From assembly GCF_001298715.1 (NCBI RefSeq), contig NZ_CDSC02000202.1, positions 1 through 10,955 of the forward strand: a stretch of 10,955 nt of DNA, given 5' to 3'. The translations under genes and the position numbers were made by a program. Below, in pieces: positions 1 to 7,732 of the stretch. Source of the DNA: Bathymodiolus azoricus thioautotrophic gill symbiont (GTDB lineage Bacteria; Pseudomonadota; Gammaproteobacteria; PS1; Pseudothioglobaceae). Below the pieces are notes generated by a model. The model was given only the letters and a program-made list of their open reading frames with translations, was not told where the DNA came from and ran no database searches. The stretch's first letter is position 1, and each line of letters opens with the position of its first letter.

Positions 1-219
1 AACGCCAACAATAGCAGAAACGCCGTGCCCAACAATTAAGTTTAGCGGGCGAGAAGTTGCAGCATGTGGTGCGCCAAATATTAATATTGCTGAGGCACCT
101 GCTGAAGCAATAATTAAGGGGGAATTAGCACTTTGTAGAATAACATTGGAAAAAAATCCAGTTGCAATAACAGCTATAAATACTCCAATCGCTGAAATTA
201 ATAATTCTTTATTATTCAC
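1..219 (-). CDS. HPP-family integral membrane protein, 5' part only (possible nitrite transporter)
   Basis: Only the first 73 residues are in the window; the 3' end lies beyond base 1. Translation from the GTG at 219 gives a hydrophobic segment (about residues 5-28, LLISAIGVFIAVIATGFF), then a second one that ends in the run SAGASAILIFGAPHAATSRP (about 41-60) followed by NLIVGHGVSAIVGV. The GASA-[IV]L-[IL]F-x-x-P block and the RPxNLIxGHxxSAxVGV block are what I know as the core of the HPP family. Members in cyanobacteria and chloroplasts have been linked to nitrite transport; applying that role here is inference from the family and from the position after narGHJI. An AGGGGAG ribosome-binding site (230-224) sits 4 bases before this GTG; a second in-frame GTG at 222 is too close to it. 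The short N-terminus lacks the His-Pro-Pro stretch that names the family. It lies 38 bases after the dsrC-like gene, so it is probably cotranscribed. Confidence 0.75.
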   Translation of the reverse strand, partial: MNNKELLISAIGVFIAVIATGFFSNVILQSANSPLIIASAGASAILIFGAPHAATSRPLNLIVGHGVSAIVGV

Positions 220-257
220 CACTCTCCCCTTAGTAGTTTAACAATCTATATGTTGTT

Positions 258-593
258 TTAACCTGTACTCCAGCCTCTTGGGCGTCTCATTCCAGCAATC
301 TTACAAGTTTGCTTGACATAGCCGTAAGGAAACATTTTAAATAATTTAGTTTTTGCTACTTTTTTATCAACCCCCAAATCAACCCCCATTTGTTTTGCTG
401 TATGTCGAACATCAGGTGCTGCTCCGTGCTCATTGTAGTAAACCCTCATAAAGTCAAATATAGGCCAATACTCATCAGTTAGTGTTATATTTTCTGATTT
501 GGCTAACTCTAAGGCTACCTCTTTATCCCAGTTTTCTGGGTGAACCAAATAGCCTTCAGCGTCTAGTTCTATTTCTTTATTATTAATATTCAT
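258..593 (-). CDS. DsrC/TusE-family sulfur-carrier-like protein lacking the C-terminal cysteine
   Basis: A 111-residue protein of normal DsrC/TusE length. It shows the family's N-terminal block (KEIELDAEGYL, residues 6-16), the helical core (EYWPIFDFMRVYYNEHGAAP, 41-60) and the C-terminal arm (FPYGYVKQTCKIAGMRRPRG, 88-107). DsrC carries sulfur as a persulfide or trisulfide on two cysteines in this arm: one in the CKIAG motif and one 11 residues later near the end. TusE keeps only the last one. Here the CKIAG cysteine (C97) is present, but the last position is tryptophan (W108, codon TGG) followed by S-T-G. It is therefore neither a standard DsrC nor a standard TusE, and classical sulfur relay through the last cysteine is not possible; a regulatory or binding role is more likely (inference). 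It lies 13 bases after the PpiC-like gene. No Shine-Dalgarno sequence is visible before the ATG, but the N-terminus aligns with that of the family. Confidence 0.9.
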   Translation of the reverse strand: MNINNKEIELDAEGYLVHPENWDKEVALELAKSENITLTDEYWPIFDFMRVYYNEHGAAPDVRHTAKQMGVDLGVDKKVAKTKLFKMFPYGYVKQTCKIAGMRRPRGWSTG

Positions 594-606
594 AATAGTA
601 TAAATT

Positions 607-1062
607 TTATTGTATTTTTATATTCATCGCACTAGGGTCTTTAAAATCAAATCCTTTTATATCTGCATCAGCAGCAAGCACATTAATATATTCCTTAATA
701 CCAGAAGTGCTAGATTGGTTCTGCAAATACTCTCTAATGTGCTCTTCTACCATTGCAAATGACAAAATTTCATTTCGCTCCTTGTCTAAAAATTTAACTT
801 TATTGTTGTCATAATAACGCTGACAGGACTCTATATTCGCTATAGGGATGATGACATTATCATTGATCAACTGGTTAATCTTTTCCTCTTCATTAGCATC
901 ATTTTTTTTAATACCAGCTTCTTGTAGTAATAACTGCTGAACCACCAAGGCTTGCGCTGCTTTAAAAATAACCTCTTCTATATTTGAAGCATCTGTTTGA
1001 TATTGCATTTCTTGAAATACATCATCATCGCTAATTTCTACATCATTAATTTTAATAGGCAT
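607..1062 (-). CDS. Nitrate-reductase-associated PpiC-type protein, parvulin domain apparently missing
   Basis: A 151-residue soluble protein, rich in acidic residues and predicted helical, with no signal peptide. In many proteobacteria a PpiC-type peptidyl-prolyl isomerase of roughly 250-300 residues follows narI. The N-terminal part here (residues 1-91: I-N-D-V-x-I start, a Q-A-L-V-V-Q-Q-L-L-L-Q-E-A helix, then IPIANIESCQRYYDNNKVKF at 72-91) resembles the part of those proteins before the isomerase domain. The C-terminal part (about 101-140, SFAMVEEHIREYLQ...IKEYINVLAADADIKGFDF) resembles the part after it. The roughly 100-residue parvulin domain that should lie between is absent, so isomerase activity is unlikely. 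A chaperone-like or assembly role for the nitrate reductase is inference from the context. The gene starts 6 bases after narI; an AAGG sequence overlapping the narI end can serve as ribosome-binding site. The reading frame is intact and the comparison is from memory. Confidence 0.65.
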   Translation of the reverse strand: MPIKINDVEISDDDVFQEMQYQTDASNIEEVIFKAAQALVVQQLLLQEAGIKKNDANEEEKINQLINDNVIIPIANIESCQRYYDNNKVKFLDKERNEILSFAMVEEHIREYLQNQSSTSGIKEYINVLAADADIKGFDFKDPSAMNIKIQ

Positions 1063-1068
1063 AAGTAG

Positions 1069-1749
1069 CTACCTTTTTCTAACTATCTGGTAATTTGTGC
1101 GTGTTAGATATTGTACTGGCACACTCCAGATATGCACCAACCTGGTAAATGGAAAAATAACAAAAAGTGTCATGCCTAATACTAAATGCAATTTAAATAC
1201 CCAAGCCTCAGCTACAATAAAATCAGCAGCACCCGTTCTAAATGTTACAACATGTTGCGCCCAATTTGCTAAGGCAATCATTGAGCTACCATCTAAATGT
1301 TGTGCTGAATAAGGAATAGTTAATAAACCTAATAATAATTGTGCGAATAAAAAAAGTAGAATGAAAGTATCGCTAAATTTAGAGGTTTTACTAATACGCT
1401 TATCAAACAAACGCCTGTTTAATAAAATCAATATGCCAATCAAGCACATTGTGCCAAAAATACCACCAGCAGTCATTGCCATTATTTGCTTAGTACCAGC
1501 ACTCATAAATGGGTGATACACCCATTCTGGGGTTAATAAACCAACAAAGTGACCAAAAAATAGTAGAATAATGCCAATATGGAATAAATTACTGCCTAAT
1601 AACATACTTTTTTTTCGTAGTAGTTGTGACGAGTCTGCTTTCCAAGTATATTGGTCCCTGTCATAACGCAATGCACTACCAGCAATAAATATTGTCATCG
1701 CAATATAAGGATAGTAACCGAAAAAAAACTGTTCTAAAAAAGTATTCAT
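1069..1749 (-). CDS. narI: Respiratory nitrate reductase gamma subunit (cytochrome b-type quinol oxidase)
   Basis: A 226-residue integral membrane protein, almost the same length as E. coli NarI (225). It anchors NarGH to the inner membrane, oxidises quinol at the periplasmic side and passes electrons through two b haems to NarH. Five transmembrane segments are visible at roughly residues 9-27, 50-72, 88-110, 127-145 and 182-204. The four haem-ligand histidines are present: H57 and H67 (FHIGIILLFFGH) and H188 and H206 (KLHLV, RLVHIWSVP), in register with H56, H66, H187 and H205 of E. coli. The C-terminal W-S-V-P-V-Q-Y-L block is typical. The gene starts 10 bases after narJ, and its AGGAGA ribosome-binding site overlaps the narJ stop codon. 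NarI is related in fold to DsrM, another haem b quinone-interacting protein of sulfur metabolism. Confidence 0.97.
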   Translation of the reverse strand: MNTFLEQFFFGYYPYIAMTIFIAGSALRYDRDQYTWKADSSQLLRKKSMLLGSNLFHIGIILLFFGHFVGLLTPEWVYHPFMSAGTKQIMAMTAGGIFGTMCLIGILILLNRRLFDKRISKTSKFSDTFILLFLFAQLLLGLLTIPYSAQHLDGSSMIALANWAQHVVTFRTGAADFIVAEAWVFKLHLVLGMTLFVIFPFTRLVHIWSVPVQYLTRTNYQIVRKR

Positions 1750-1759
1750 AATATATCTC

Positions 1760-2419
1760 CTAGTGTGTTAGTGTAGCACTGGTCTCACAAGTGCCACATT
1801 CTGATGATTCTCCGCCAAAGGCTTCTTGCTCTTGCCATAACTCATCTAATTCTTCTAGTGTTTCTGGCTCTTTGGGGCTATTTTGTATTGCTTCTGCTAC
1901 TTTAAATTTATTTACTTTAGCATTAGATAACGCCTCTAATGCAGAAAAAATAACATGGTAAGGTGATTCATTTTTTTTCAGTTGACCACCAATTAAAGCA
2001 ATAATATCAATCGTATCACCTAATGACTCTATGGCTTCTTTATCATCGCATAAAGATAAATACTCTAAAAACACAGGCAAATAATCAGGTAATTCCTTCT
2101 TACCAACAAACAAATTTTTCCTTGCATACATCTGTGCTAAATCAACCATAGCAGGTCCACGGTCGCGTGATTCGCCATGAATATGCTCAAATAAATTTAA
2201 ACAATGTGCACGACTTCTGTCAAAAGTTGATACAAAGCGTTCTTGTAATTCTAAGAAATCTTTATTTTTGTAATCTTCTATAAAAGACAATAATTCTTTT
2301 AAAGTTTTTTTAGATAATAAAGATTCCTGTTTTAAAGCCTCAGCCAACTCATCAATATTTTTATAAACATTGATATCTGGATAAGACAGCAAAACAGCTA
2401 AAACTTTAAGTGTTTTCAT
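1760..2419 (-). CDS. narJ: Nitrate reductase molybdenum cofactor assembly chaperone (TorD/NarJ family)
   Basis: A 219-residue all-helical cytoplasmic chaperone, slightly shorter than E. coli NarJ (236). NarJ-type proteins bind apo-NarG, hold it off the membrane and assist insertion of the Mo-bisMGD cofactor; they are not part of the final enzyme. The family signature is complete: RFVSTFDRSRAHCLNLFEHI at residues 61-80 followed directly by HGESRDRGPAMVDL, then LPDYLPVFLEYLSL (110-123). The C-terminal tail (E-E-L-D-E-L-W-Q-E-Q, about 189-198) is also typical. The last residues contain a C-G-T-C pair (208-211). The ATG overlaps the narH stop as ATGA, which suggests translational coupling; the ribosome-binding site inside the end of narH (GGGAAAG) is weak. 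Confidence 0.96.
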   Translation of the reverse strand: MKTLKVLAVLLSYPDINVYKNIDELAEALKQESLLSKKTLKELLSFIEDYKNKDFLELQERFVSTFDRSRAHCLNLFEHIHGESRDRGPAMVDLAQMYARKNLFVGKKELPDYLPVFLEYLSLCDDKEAIESLGDTIDIIALIGGQLKKNESPYHVIFSALEALSNAKVNKFKVAEAIQNSPKEPETLEELDELWQEQEAFGGESSECGTCETSATLTH

Positions 2420-3957
2420 GGAACTTTCCCATTCATAGTGTTGGCATGTGTTTTTCCACCAAACAAAGTGGCTGTAGTAGAGCCCTCAGAACAACCATTA
2501 CCAAAGCTAAATCCACAAGAAGAACGAATATCAAAAGCAATTTCATTATCAAAAGGTGTCTCACCCGCATATTCCTTGTGGTTAGTGGGGATAACGAATC
2601 TATCTTCATAAGCAGCGAGCGCCATAGTTCTATACATATCATTAACCATGTCTTCTGTTAAACCCACTTCATCCAACACTTTTGTCAGGACAACATTATC
2701 AACGCGTTTTGCGCGCATAAAATTACGCATTGCAATCATACGCTTTAATGCAAAAATAATAGGCTCATCATCGCCTGCAGTCAACATATTGGCTAAATAG
2801 CGAATTGGAATACGTAATTCTTCAACATTCGGAATAGGGCCTCGATGGTCAATCACACCTTTTTCAACCGCATTTTGAATTGGCGATAAAGGTGGCACAT
2901 ACCAAACCATAGGCAATGTTCTATATTCAGGATGTAATGGGAATGCCACCTTCCAGTCAATTGCCATTTTATAAACTGGAGAGTTTTTAGCCGCTTCAAT
3001 CCAACTCTCAGGCACACCATCTTTTTTAGCTTGTGCTTGTACAGCTTCATCATTTGGGTCTAAGAAAATTTTTAATTGAGCCTCATATAGATCTTTCTCA
3101 TCGTTCATATTTGCCATTTCTTCAATTTTGTCCGCATCATAAAGAATAACACCCAATGAACGAATTCTGCCAACACAGGTTTCAGAACAAACGGTTGGCT
3201 CTCCAGATTCTATTCTTGGGTAACAGAATGTGCATTTTTCTGATTTTCCAGATTGCCAGTTGTAGTAGATTTTTTTATAAGGGCAAGCGCTCACGCACAT
3301 TCTCCAACCACGACATTTGTCTTGGTCAATTAAAACAATACCGTCTTCTTCGCGTTTATAGATAGCACCAGATGGGCATGCTGCCACACAAGCCGGATTA
3401 AGACAATGCTCGCATAGGCGTGGCAAATACATCATAAATGTATTCTCAAATTGTCCATAAATCTCTTTTTCTATGGTTTTAAAGTTGTAATCTTTTGAGC
3501 GTTTTTCAAATTCACCTCCCAGAATTTCCTCCCAGTTAGGTCCCCATTCTGGTTTTTCCATAACTTCTCCAGTAATCATAGAATGTGGTCTTGCTACCGG
3601 TGGCGTTGGCATTTCAGGTGCATTTTGCAGGTGTGCATAATTAAAGGTAAATGGCTCGTAATAATCATCAATTTCAGGTAAATCAGGATTGGCAAATATT
3701 TTTGCTAGCAATCTAAATTTACCGCCAATCTTAGGCTGTAATTTACCATTTTTAGAAACCCAGCCACCATTCCATTTGTCTTGATTTTCCCAATCAACAG
3801 GATAGCCAATGCCAGGTTTTGTTTCTACATTATTAAACCAAGCATATTCCACACCTTGACGTGAAGTCCATACATTTTTACAAGTGACTGAACATGTATG
3901 ACAACCAATACATTTGTCCAGATTTAGAACCATTCCTATTTGCGCTCTTATTTTCAT
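2416..3957 (-). CDS. narH: Respiratory nitrate reductase beta subunit (iron-sulfur protein)
   Basis: A 513-residue protein, close to E. coli NarH (512). It sits on the cytoplasmic side of the membrane and carries electrons from the NarI haems to NarG through three [4Fe-4S] clusters and one [3Fe-4S] cluster. All four cysteine groups are visible: C16/C19/C22/C26 (CIGCHTCSVTC), C182/C185/C190/C194 (CEHCLNPACVAAC), C215/W218/C221/C225 (CRGWRMCVSAC) and C242/C245/C257/C261. Tryptophan W218 in place of a cysteine is the known hallmark of the [3Fe-4S] group in NarH. The protein ends in the family's G-C-G-F-S-F-G-N-G-C-like tail (CGFSFGNGC). Both ends overlap neighbours by the ATGA arrangement: its start with the narG stop, its stop with the narJ start. 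Confidence 0.98.
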   Translation of the reverse strand: MKIRAQIGMVLNLDKCIGCHTCSVTCKNVWTSRQGVEYAWFNNVETKPGIGYPVDWENQDKWNGGWVSKNGKLQPKIGGKFRLLAKIFANPDLPEIDDYYEPFTFNYAHLQNAPEMPTPPVARPHSMITGEVMEKPEWGPNWEEILGGEFEKRSKDYNFKTIEKEIYGQFENTFMMYLPRLCEHCLNPACVAACPSGAIYKREEDGIVLIDQDKCRGWRMCVSACPYKKIYYNWQSGKSEKCTFCYPRIESGEPTVCSETCVGRIRSLGVILYDADKIEEMANMNDEKDLYEAQLKIFLDPNDEAVQAQAKKDGVPESWIEAAKNSPVYKMAIDWKVAFPLHPEYRTLPMVWYVPPLSPIQNAVEKGVIDHRGPIPNVEELRIPIRYLANMLTAGDDEPIIFALKRMIAMRNFMRAKRVDNVVLTKVLDEVGLTEDMVNDMYRTMALAAYEDRFVIPTNHKEYAGETPFDNEIAFDIRSSCGFSFGNGCSEGSTTATLFGGKTHANTMNGKVP

Positions 3958-6900
3958 AATTGACCTCCTGTTACTGGTTCATCTTTCCAGTCTACTTTAT
4001 CCATTTTTCGTACAACAACAAACTCATCACGATTAGAGCCTACGGTGCCGTAATAGTTAAATCCATAAGACAATTGCACATAACCACCAATCATATGTGT
4101 TGGCTTAGTGATGGCTCTAGTGACTGAATTATGAATACCCCCTCTAAAACCTGATTTTTCTGCCACTGGTGTGGTGGTAATTTTTTCTTGAGCGTGATAC
4201 ATCATTGACATACCTTCTGGCACTCTTTGTGATACAACTGCTCTAGCAACAATTGTGCCATTCACATTGTACAGTTCAATCCAATCATTATCCTCTACAC
4301 CAATTTTCTTGGCGTCAATCTCACTTATCCATACTACTGGACCACCACGATTAAGAGTAAGCATCAATAAATTATCAGAATAAGTTGAGTGAATACCCCA
4401 TTTTTGGTGTGGTGTAATCCAATTCAAAACAACTTGAGAGCGTCCATCGTTATTCTCATTGATAATAGGTGCAATTGTTTTGGTATTAATAGGCGGCTTG
4501 TAAGTACATAAATTCTCACCAAAATCTACCATCCATTTGTGGTCTTGGTAGAATTGTTGTCTACCTGTAAGTGTTCTCCAAGGAATATATTCGTGCACAT
4601 TTGTGTACCCTGCATTGTAACTCACATGCTCATCTTCAAGTCCTGACCAAGTCGGTGATGAGATGATTTTTCTAGGCTGTGCCTGCACATCTCTAAATCT
4701 AATCTTTTCATCTTCTTTTGGTTTTGCTAGATGTGTATGGTCTCTACCTGTTATTTTTCCTAGTGCCTCCCAAGCTTTAACGGCCACTTGCCCGTTGGTT
4801 TCTGGTGCAAGAGATAAAATAACTTCGGTTGCATCAATATCAGTTTCGATTTTAGGTAGCCCCTTAGAGACGCCCTCCTCTCTAACAACACGATTTAAAT
4901 CAGCAAGCAAGGACACTTCATCTTCGGTGTTCCAGGCAATACCCTTACCACCATTACCTATCTTAGACATTAATGGACCGAGTGAAGTAAACTTCTTATA
5001 GGTATCCGGATAATTTCTTTCAACCTCAATAAAGTTTGGCATAGTCTTACCAGGAATTGCTTCACATTCGTCATCAAACCAAGCTTTAACATCCGTTGCT
5101 TGTGCCATCTCTGCTGGCGTATCATGCAAAATAGGCAAGGCAACCACATCTTTTTCTTTGCCTAAATGCCCTGGGCAAAGTTCTGAGAATTTCTTGGCTA
5201 AGCCTTTATAAATATCCCAATCACTTCTTGATTCCCAAGCAGGATCCACTGCTTTAGAGAGTGGATGGATAAAAGGGTGCATATCTGAGGTATTTAAGTC
5301 GTTCTTTTCATACCATGTCGCTGATGGCAGAACAATATCTGAATACAAACAGGTGGTTGACATTCTAAAGTCTAGCGTTACAAATAAATCAACCTTACCT
5401 TCTGCGCCATCACGCCATTTAACCTCAGAGGGTTTTTTATCTGTTTCATTGCCTAATACTGCATTTTGCGTACCCAGTAAATGCTTTAATAAATACTCAT
5501 GCCCTTTACCACTAGAGCCTAATAAATTAGAGCGCCAAATAAACATATTGTGAGGGAAGTTTTTTGGATTATCAGGGTCCTCACAAGAGAACTTAAGCTC
5601 CTTAGATTTAAGCTGCTTAACAATATAATCTTTAACATCCATACCTGCTCTTTCCGCTTGCTTGGTAATTTCTAATGGATTTTCTTCAAATTGTGGCGCT
5701 GAAGGCAACCAACCCATTTTTTCACTACGAACATTACAATCTATCATGGAATAATTACCCCATTCTTTCTTGTCAGCCAGTGGCGATAAAATATCATCAA
5801 CCTCAAGTTTCTCGTAGCGCCATTGGCTAGAGTGATTATAAAAGAAGGAAGTTCCGTTCATATGGCGAGGTGGTCGATGCCAATCCAAGCCAAATGCTAA
5901 GGGTTGCCATCCTGTTTGTGGACGAAGTTTTTCTTGCCCCACATAATGTGCCCAGCCACCGCCAGATTTACCGATACAACCACACATCATCAACATATTG
6001 ATAATACCGCGATAAATCATATCCATGTGATACCAATGATTAACAGCAGCACCTAAAATAACCATCGATTTACCTTGCGTTTTATCCGCATTTTCTGAGA
6101 ATTCTCTAGCAATACGAATGATTTGCTCACGCGGAACACCTGTCACCTTTTCATTCCATGCTGGCGTATAAGGCACATTATCATCAAATGAAATCGCAAC
6201 ATTATCACCGCCCAACCCTTGGTCAACACTATAATTTGCCATCATTAAGTCAAATACTGTTGCCACTTTAACTTCTGATCCATCAGATAATTTAAACTTC
6301 TTAATTGGCACATTTCTCATCAAAATAGAATCATGCTCTGTACTGGTAAATATTTCTTGCTCATGCTCTTGATTGTTAAAATACGGGAAACCAACAGAGA
6401 CAATTTCATCATTATCATCTTTAAGTGTGGTTTTCGGATCAATATCTACACCATTCATGGCGTTTTTATTTTCAATATTCCACTTTCCAGAGCCGTCCCA
6501 TCTAGAACCAATTGTTCCCGTTGGCACAACCATTTTATTGGTAGTACTATCAATCAATAGTGGCTTCCATTCGGTATTATTTTTTTCACCTAAGCTATCA
6601 TCAATATCTGAAGCTCTCAGTGTTCTGCCAGCTGCAAGCACACCTTGTTTTTCTTCTAACATGACCAAGAATGACATATCCGTATATTGCTTGATATAGC
6701 TGGTAAAGTATTCACTCTTATTGTTAAGGTGATACTCTTTTAAAATAACATGACCCATTGTCATTGCCAAAGCAGCATCTGTGCCTTGAGTTGGACTCAT
6801 CCACTCATCAGAAAGCTTGGCGACCTCACTAAAGTCTGGTGTTACTGCAATTGTTTTAGTGCCGTTATAACGCGTTTCTGTAAAGAAGTGTGCATCTGGT

Positions 6901-7688
6901 GTACGGGTTTGAGGCACATTAGAACCCCACGCCATAATGTAAGAAGAGTTATACCAGTCAGCACTCTCTGGTACATCAGTTTGTTCGCCCCAAGTTTGCG
7001 GAGATGATGGTGGCAGGTCGCAATACCAATCGTAGAAACTTAAACAAGTGCCGCCAATGAGTGATAAATAACGAGAACCCGCTGCATAAGACACCATTGA
7101 CATCGCAGGAATTGGAGAAAAACCAACCACCCTATCTGGACCATAAGTTTTTGCAGTATAGATATTAGAGGCTGCAATAATTTCATTAACTTCATCCCAG
7201 TCAGCACGAATCATGCCACCTAATCCACGAACTTTCTTGTATTCCTGCGATTTTTCTTTATCCTCCATAATAGACTTCCAGGCATTAACTGGGTCACTGT
7301 GTTGTTCTTTAGCGCTACGCCAAATGCGCAATAATCTAGAACGAATTAAAGGATATTTAAGACGAGTAGCACTGTACAGATACCACGAATAGGTTGCACC
7401 TCTTTGGCAGCCTCTAGGCTCATGGTCTGGCAAATCTGGACGTGTTCGCGGATAATTCGTTTGCTGCGTTTCCCAAGTTACCAATCCATTTTTTACATAA
7501 ATTTTCCAACTACATGAACCTGTGCAATTCACACCATGGGTTGAACGCACAACTTTATCATGTGCCCAGCGATTACGATAAGCTCTTTCCCAATCCCTAT
7601 TCTCATGCACTAACTTACCGTGTCCATCAGAAAACTCTTCAGGTTTTGTCTTGGTAAAAAAAGATACTCTATCTAATAAATGACTCAT
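3954..7688 (-). CDS. narG: Respiratory nitrate reductase alpha subunit (Mo-bisMGD catalytic subunit)
   Basis: A 1244-residue protein, close to E. coli NarG (1247), that reduces nitrate to nitrite on the cytoplasmic face of the inner membrane. The N-terminus shows the FS0 [4Fe-4S] motif with one histidine and three cysteines: H51, C55 and C59 (HGVNCTGSC) and C94 (PRGCQRG), each two residues on from E. coli H49, C53, C57 and C92. Asp224 in WYCDLPP takes the place of the Mo-binding Asp222 of E. coli. The following block (PQTWGEQTDVPESADWYNSS, 230-249) is almost invariant in the family. No cleavable Tat signal is seen, as expected for cytoplasm-facing NarG, which starts with a vestigial one. An AGGAGAG ribosome-binding site lies just before the ATG. 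The 44-base gap from narK2 has no clear terminator, so cotranscription is likely. The frame is open throughout with no signs of decay. Confidence 0.98.
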   Translation of the reverse strand: MSHLLDRVSFFTKTKPEEFSDGHGKLVHENRDWERAYRNRWAHDKVVRSTHGVNCTGSCSWKIYVKNGLVTWETQQTNYPRTRPDLPDHEPRGCQRGATYSWYLYSATRLKYPLIRSRLLRIWRSAKEQHSDPVNAWKSIMEDKEKSQEYKKVRGLGGMIRADWDEVNEIIAASNIYTAKTYGPDRVVGFSPIPAMSMVSYAAGSRYLSLIGGTCLSFYDWYCDLPPSSPQTWGEQTDVPESADWYNSSYIMAWGSNVPQTRTPDAHFFTETRYNGTKTIAVTPDFSEVAKLSDEWMSPTQGTDAALAMTMGHVILKEYHLNNKSEYFTSYIKQYTDMSFLVMLEEKQGVLAAGRTLRASDIDDSLGEKNNTEWKPLLIDSTTNKMVVPTGTIGSRWDGSGKWNIENKNAMNGVDIDPKTTLKDDNDEIVSVGFPYFNNQEHEQEIFTSTEHDSILMRNVPIKKFKLSDGSEVKVATVFDLMMANYSVDQGLGGDNVAISFDDNVPYTPAWNEKVTGVPREQIIRIAREFSENADKTQGKSMVILGAAVNHWYHMDMIYRGIINMLMMCGCIGKSGGGWAHYVGQEKLRPQTGWQPLAFGLDWHRPPRHMNGTSFFYNHSSQWRYEKLEVDDILSPLADKKEWGNYSMIDCNVRSEKMGWLPSAPQFEENPLEITKQAERAGMDVKDYIVKQLKSKELKFSCEDPDNPKNFPHNMFIWRSNLLGSSGKGHEYLLKHLLGTQNAVLGNETDKKPSEVKWRDGAEGKVDLFVTLDFRMSTTCLYSDIVLPSATWYEKNDLNTSDMHPFIHPLSKAVDPAWESRSDWDIYKGLAKKFSELCPGHLGKEKDVVALPILHDTPAEMAQATDVKAWFDDECEAIPGKTMPNFIEVERNYPDTYKKFTSLGPLMSKIGNGGKGIAWNTEDEVSLLADLNRVVREEGVSKGLPKIETDIDATEVILSLAPETNGQVAVKAWEALGKITGRDHTHLAKPKEDEKIRFRDVQAQPRKIISSPTWSGLEDEHVSYNAGYTNVHEYIPWRTLTGRQQFYQDHKWMVDFGENLCTYKPPINTKTIAPIINENNDGRSQVVLNWITPHQKWGIHSTYSDNLLMLTLNRGGPVVWISEIDAKKIGVEDNDWIELYNVNGTIVARAVVSQRVPEGMSMMYHAQEKITTTPVAEKSGFRGGIHNSVTRAITKPTHMIGGYVQLSYGFNYYGTVGSNRDEFVVVRKMDKVDWKDEPVTGGQL
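3963..3969 (-). promoter_or_regulatory. Strong ribosome-binding site of narH inside the end of narG
   Basis: The minus strand reads AGGAGGT, a full match to the anti-Shine-Dalgarno sequence, 5 bases before the narH ATG. It lies within the last narG codons (Gly-Gly region). It is stronger than the sites of its neighbours and would support equal NarG and NarH synthesis, together with the ATGA overlap. Confidence 0.8.
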
Positions 7689-7732
7689 TTTCTCTCTCCT
7701 ATAAATTGCTTTTTATTAACTAACCTATAAAA

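Noticed and set aside
240..257. Short inverted repeat AACAA/TTGTT between the dsrC-like and HPP genes, considered as a terminator
   Set aside because: The stem is only five AT-rich base pairs with no T-run fitting a terminator on the minus strand, and the HPP gene follows with its own ribosome-binding site.
4663..5001. Open frame of 112 codons on the plus strand within narG
   Set aside because: It is antisense to strongly conserved narG coding sequence, resembles no family and has no ribosome-binding site; other plus-strand frames opposite the nar genes are rejected for the same reason.
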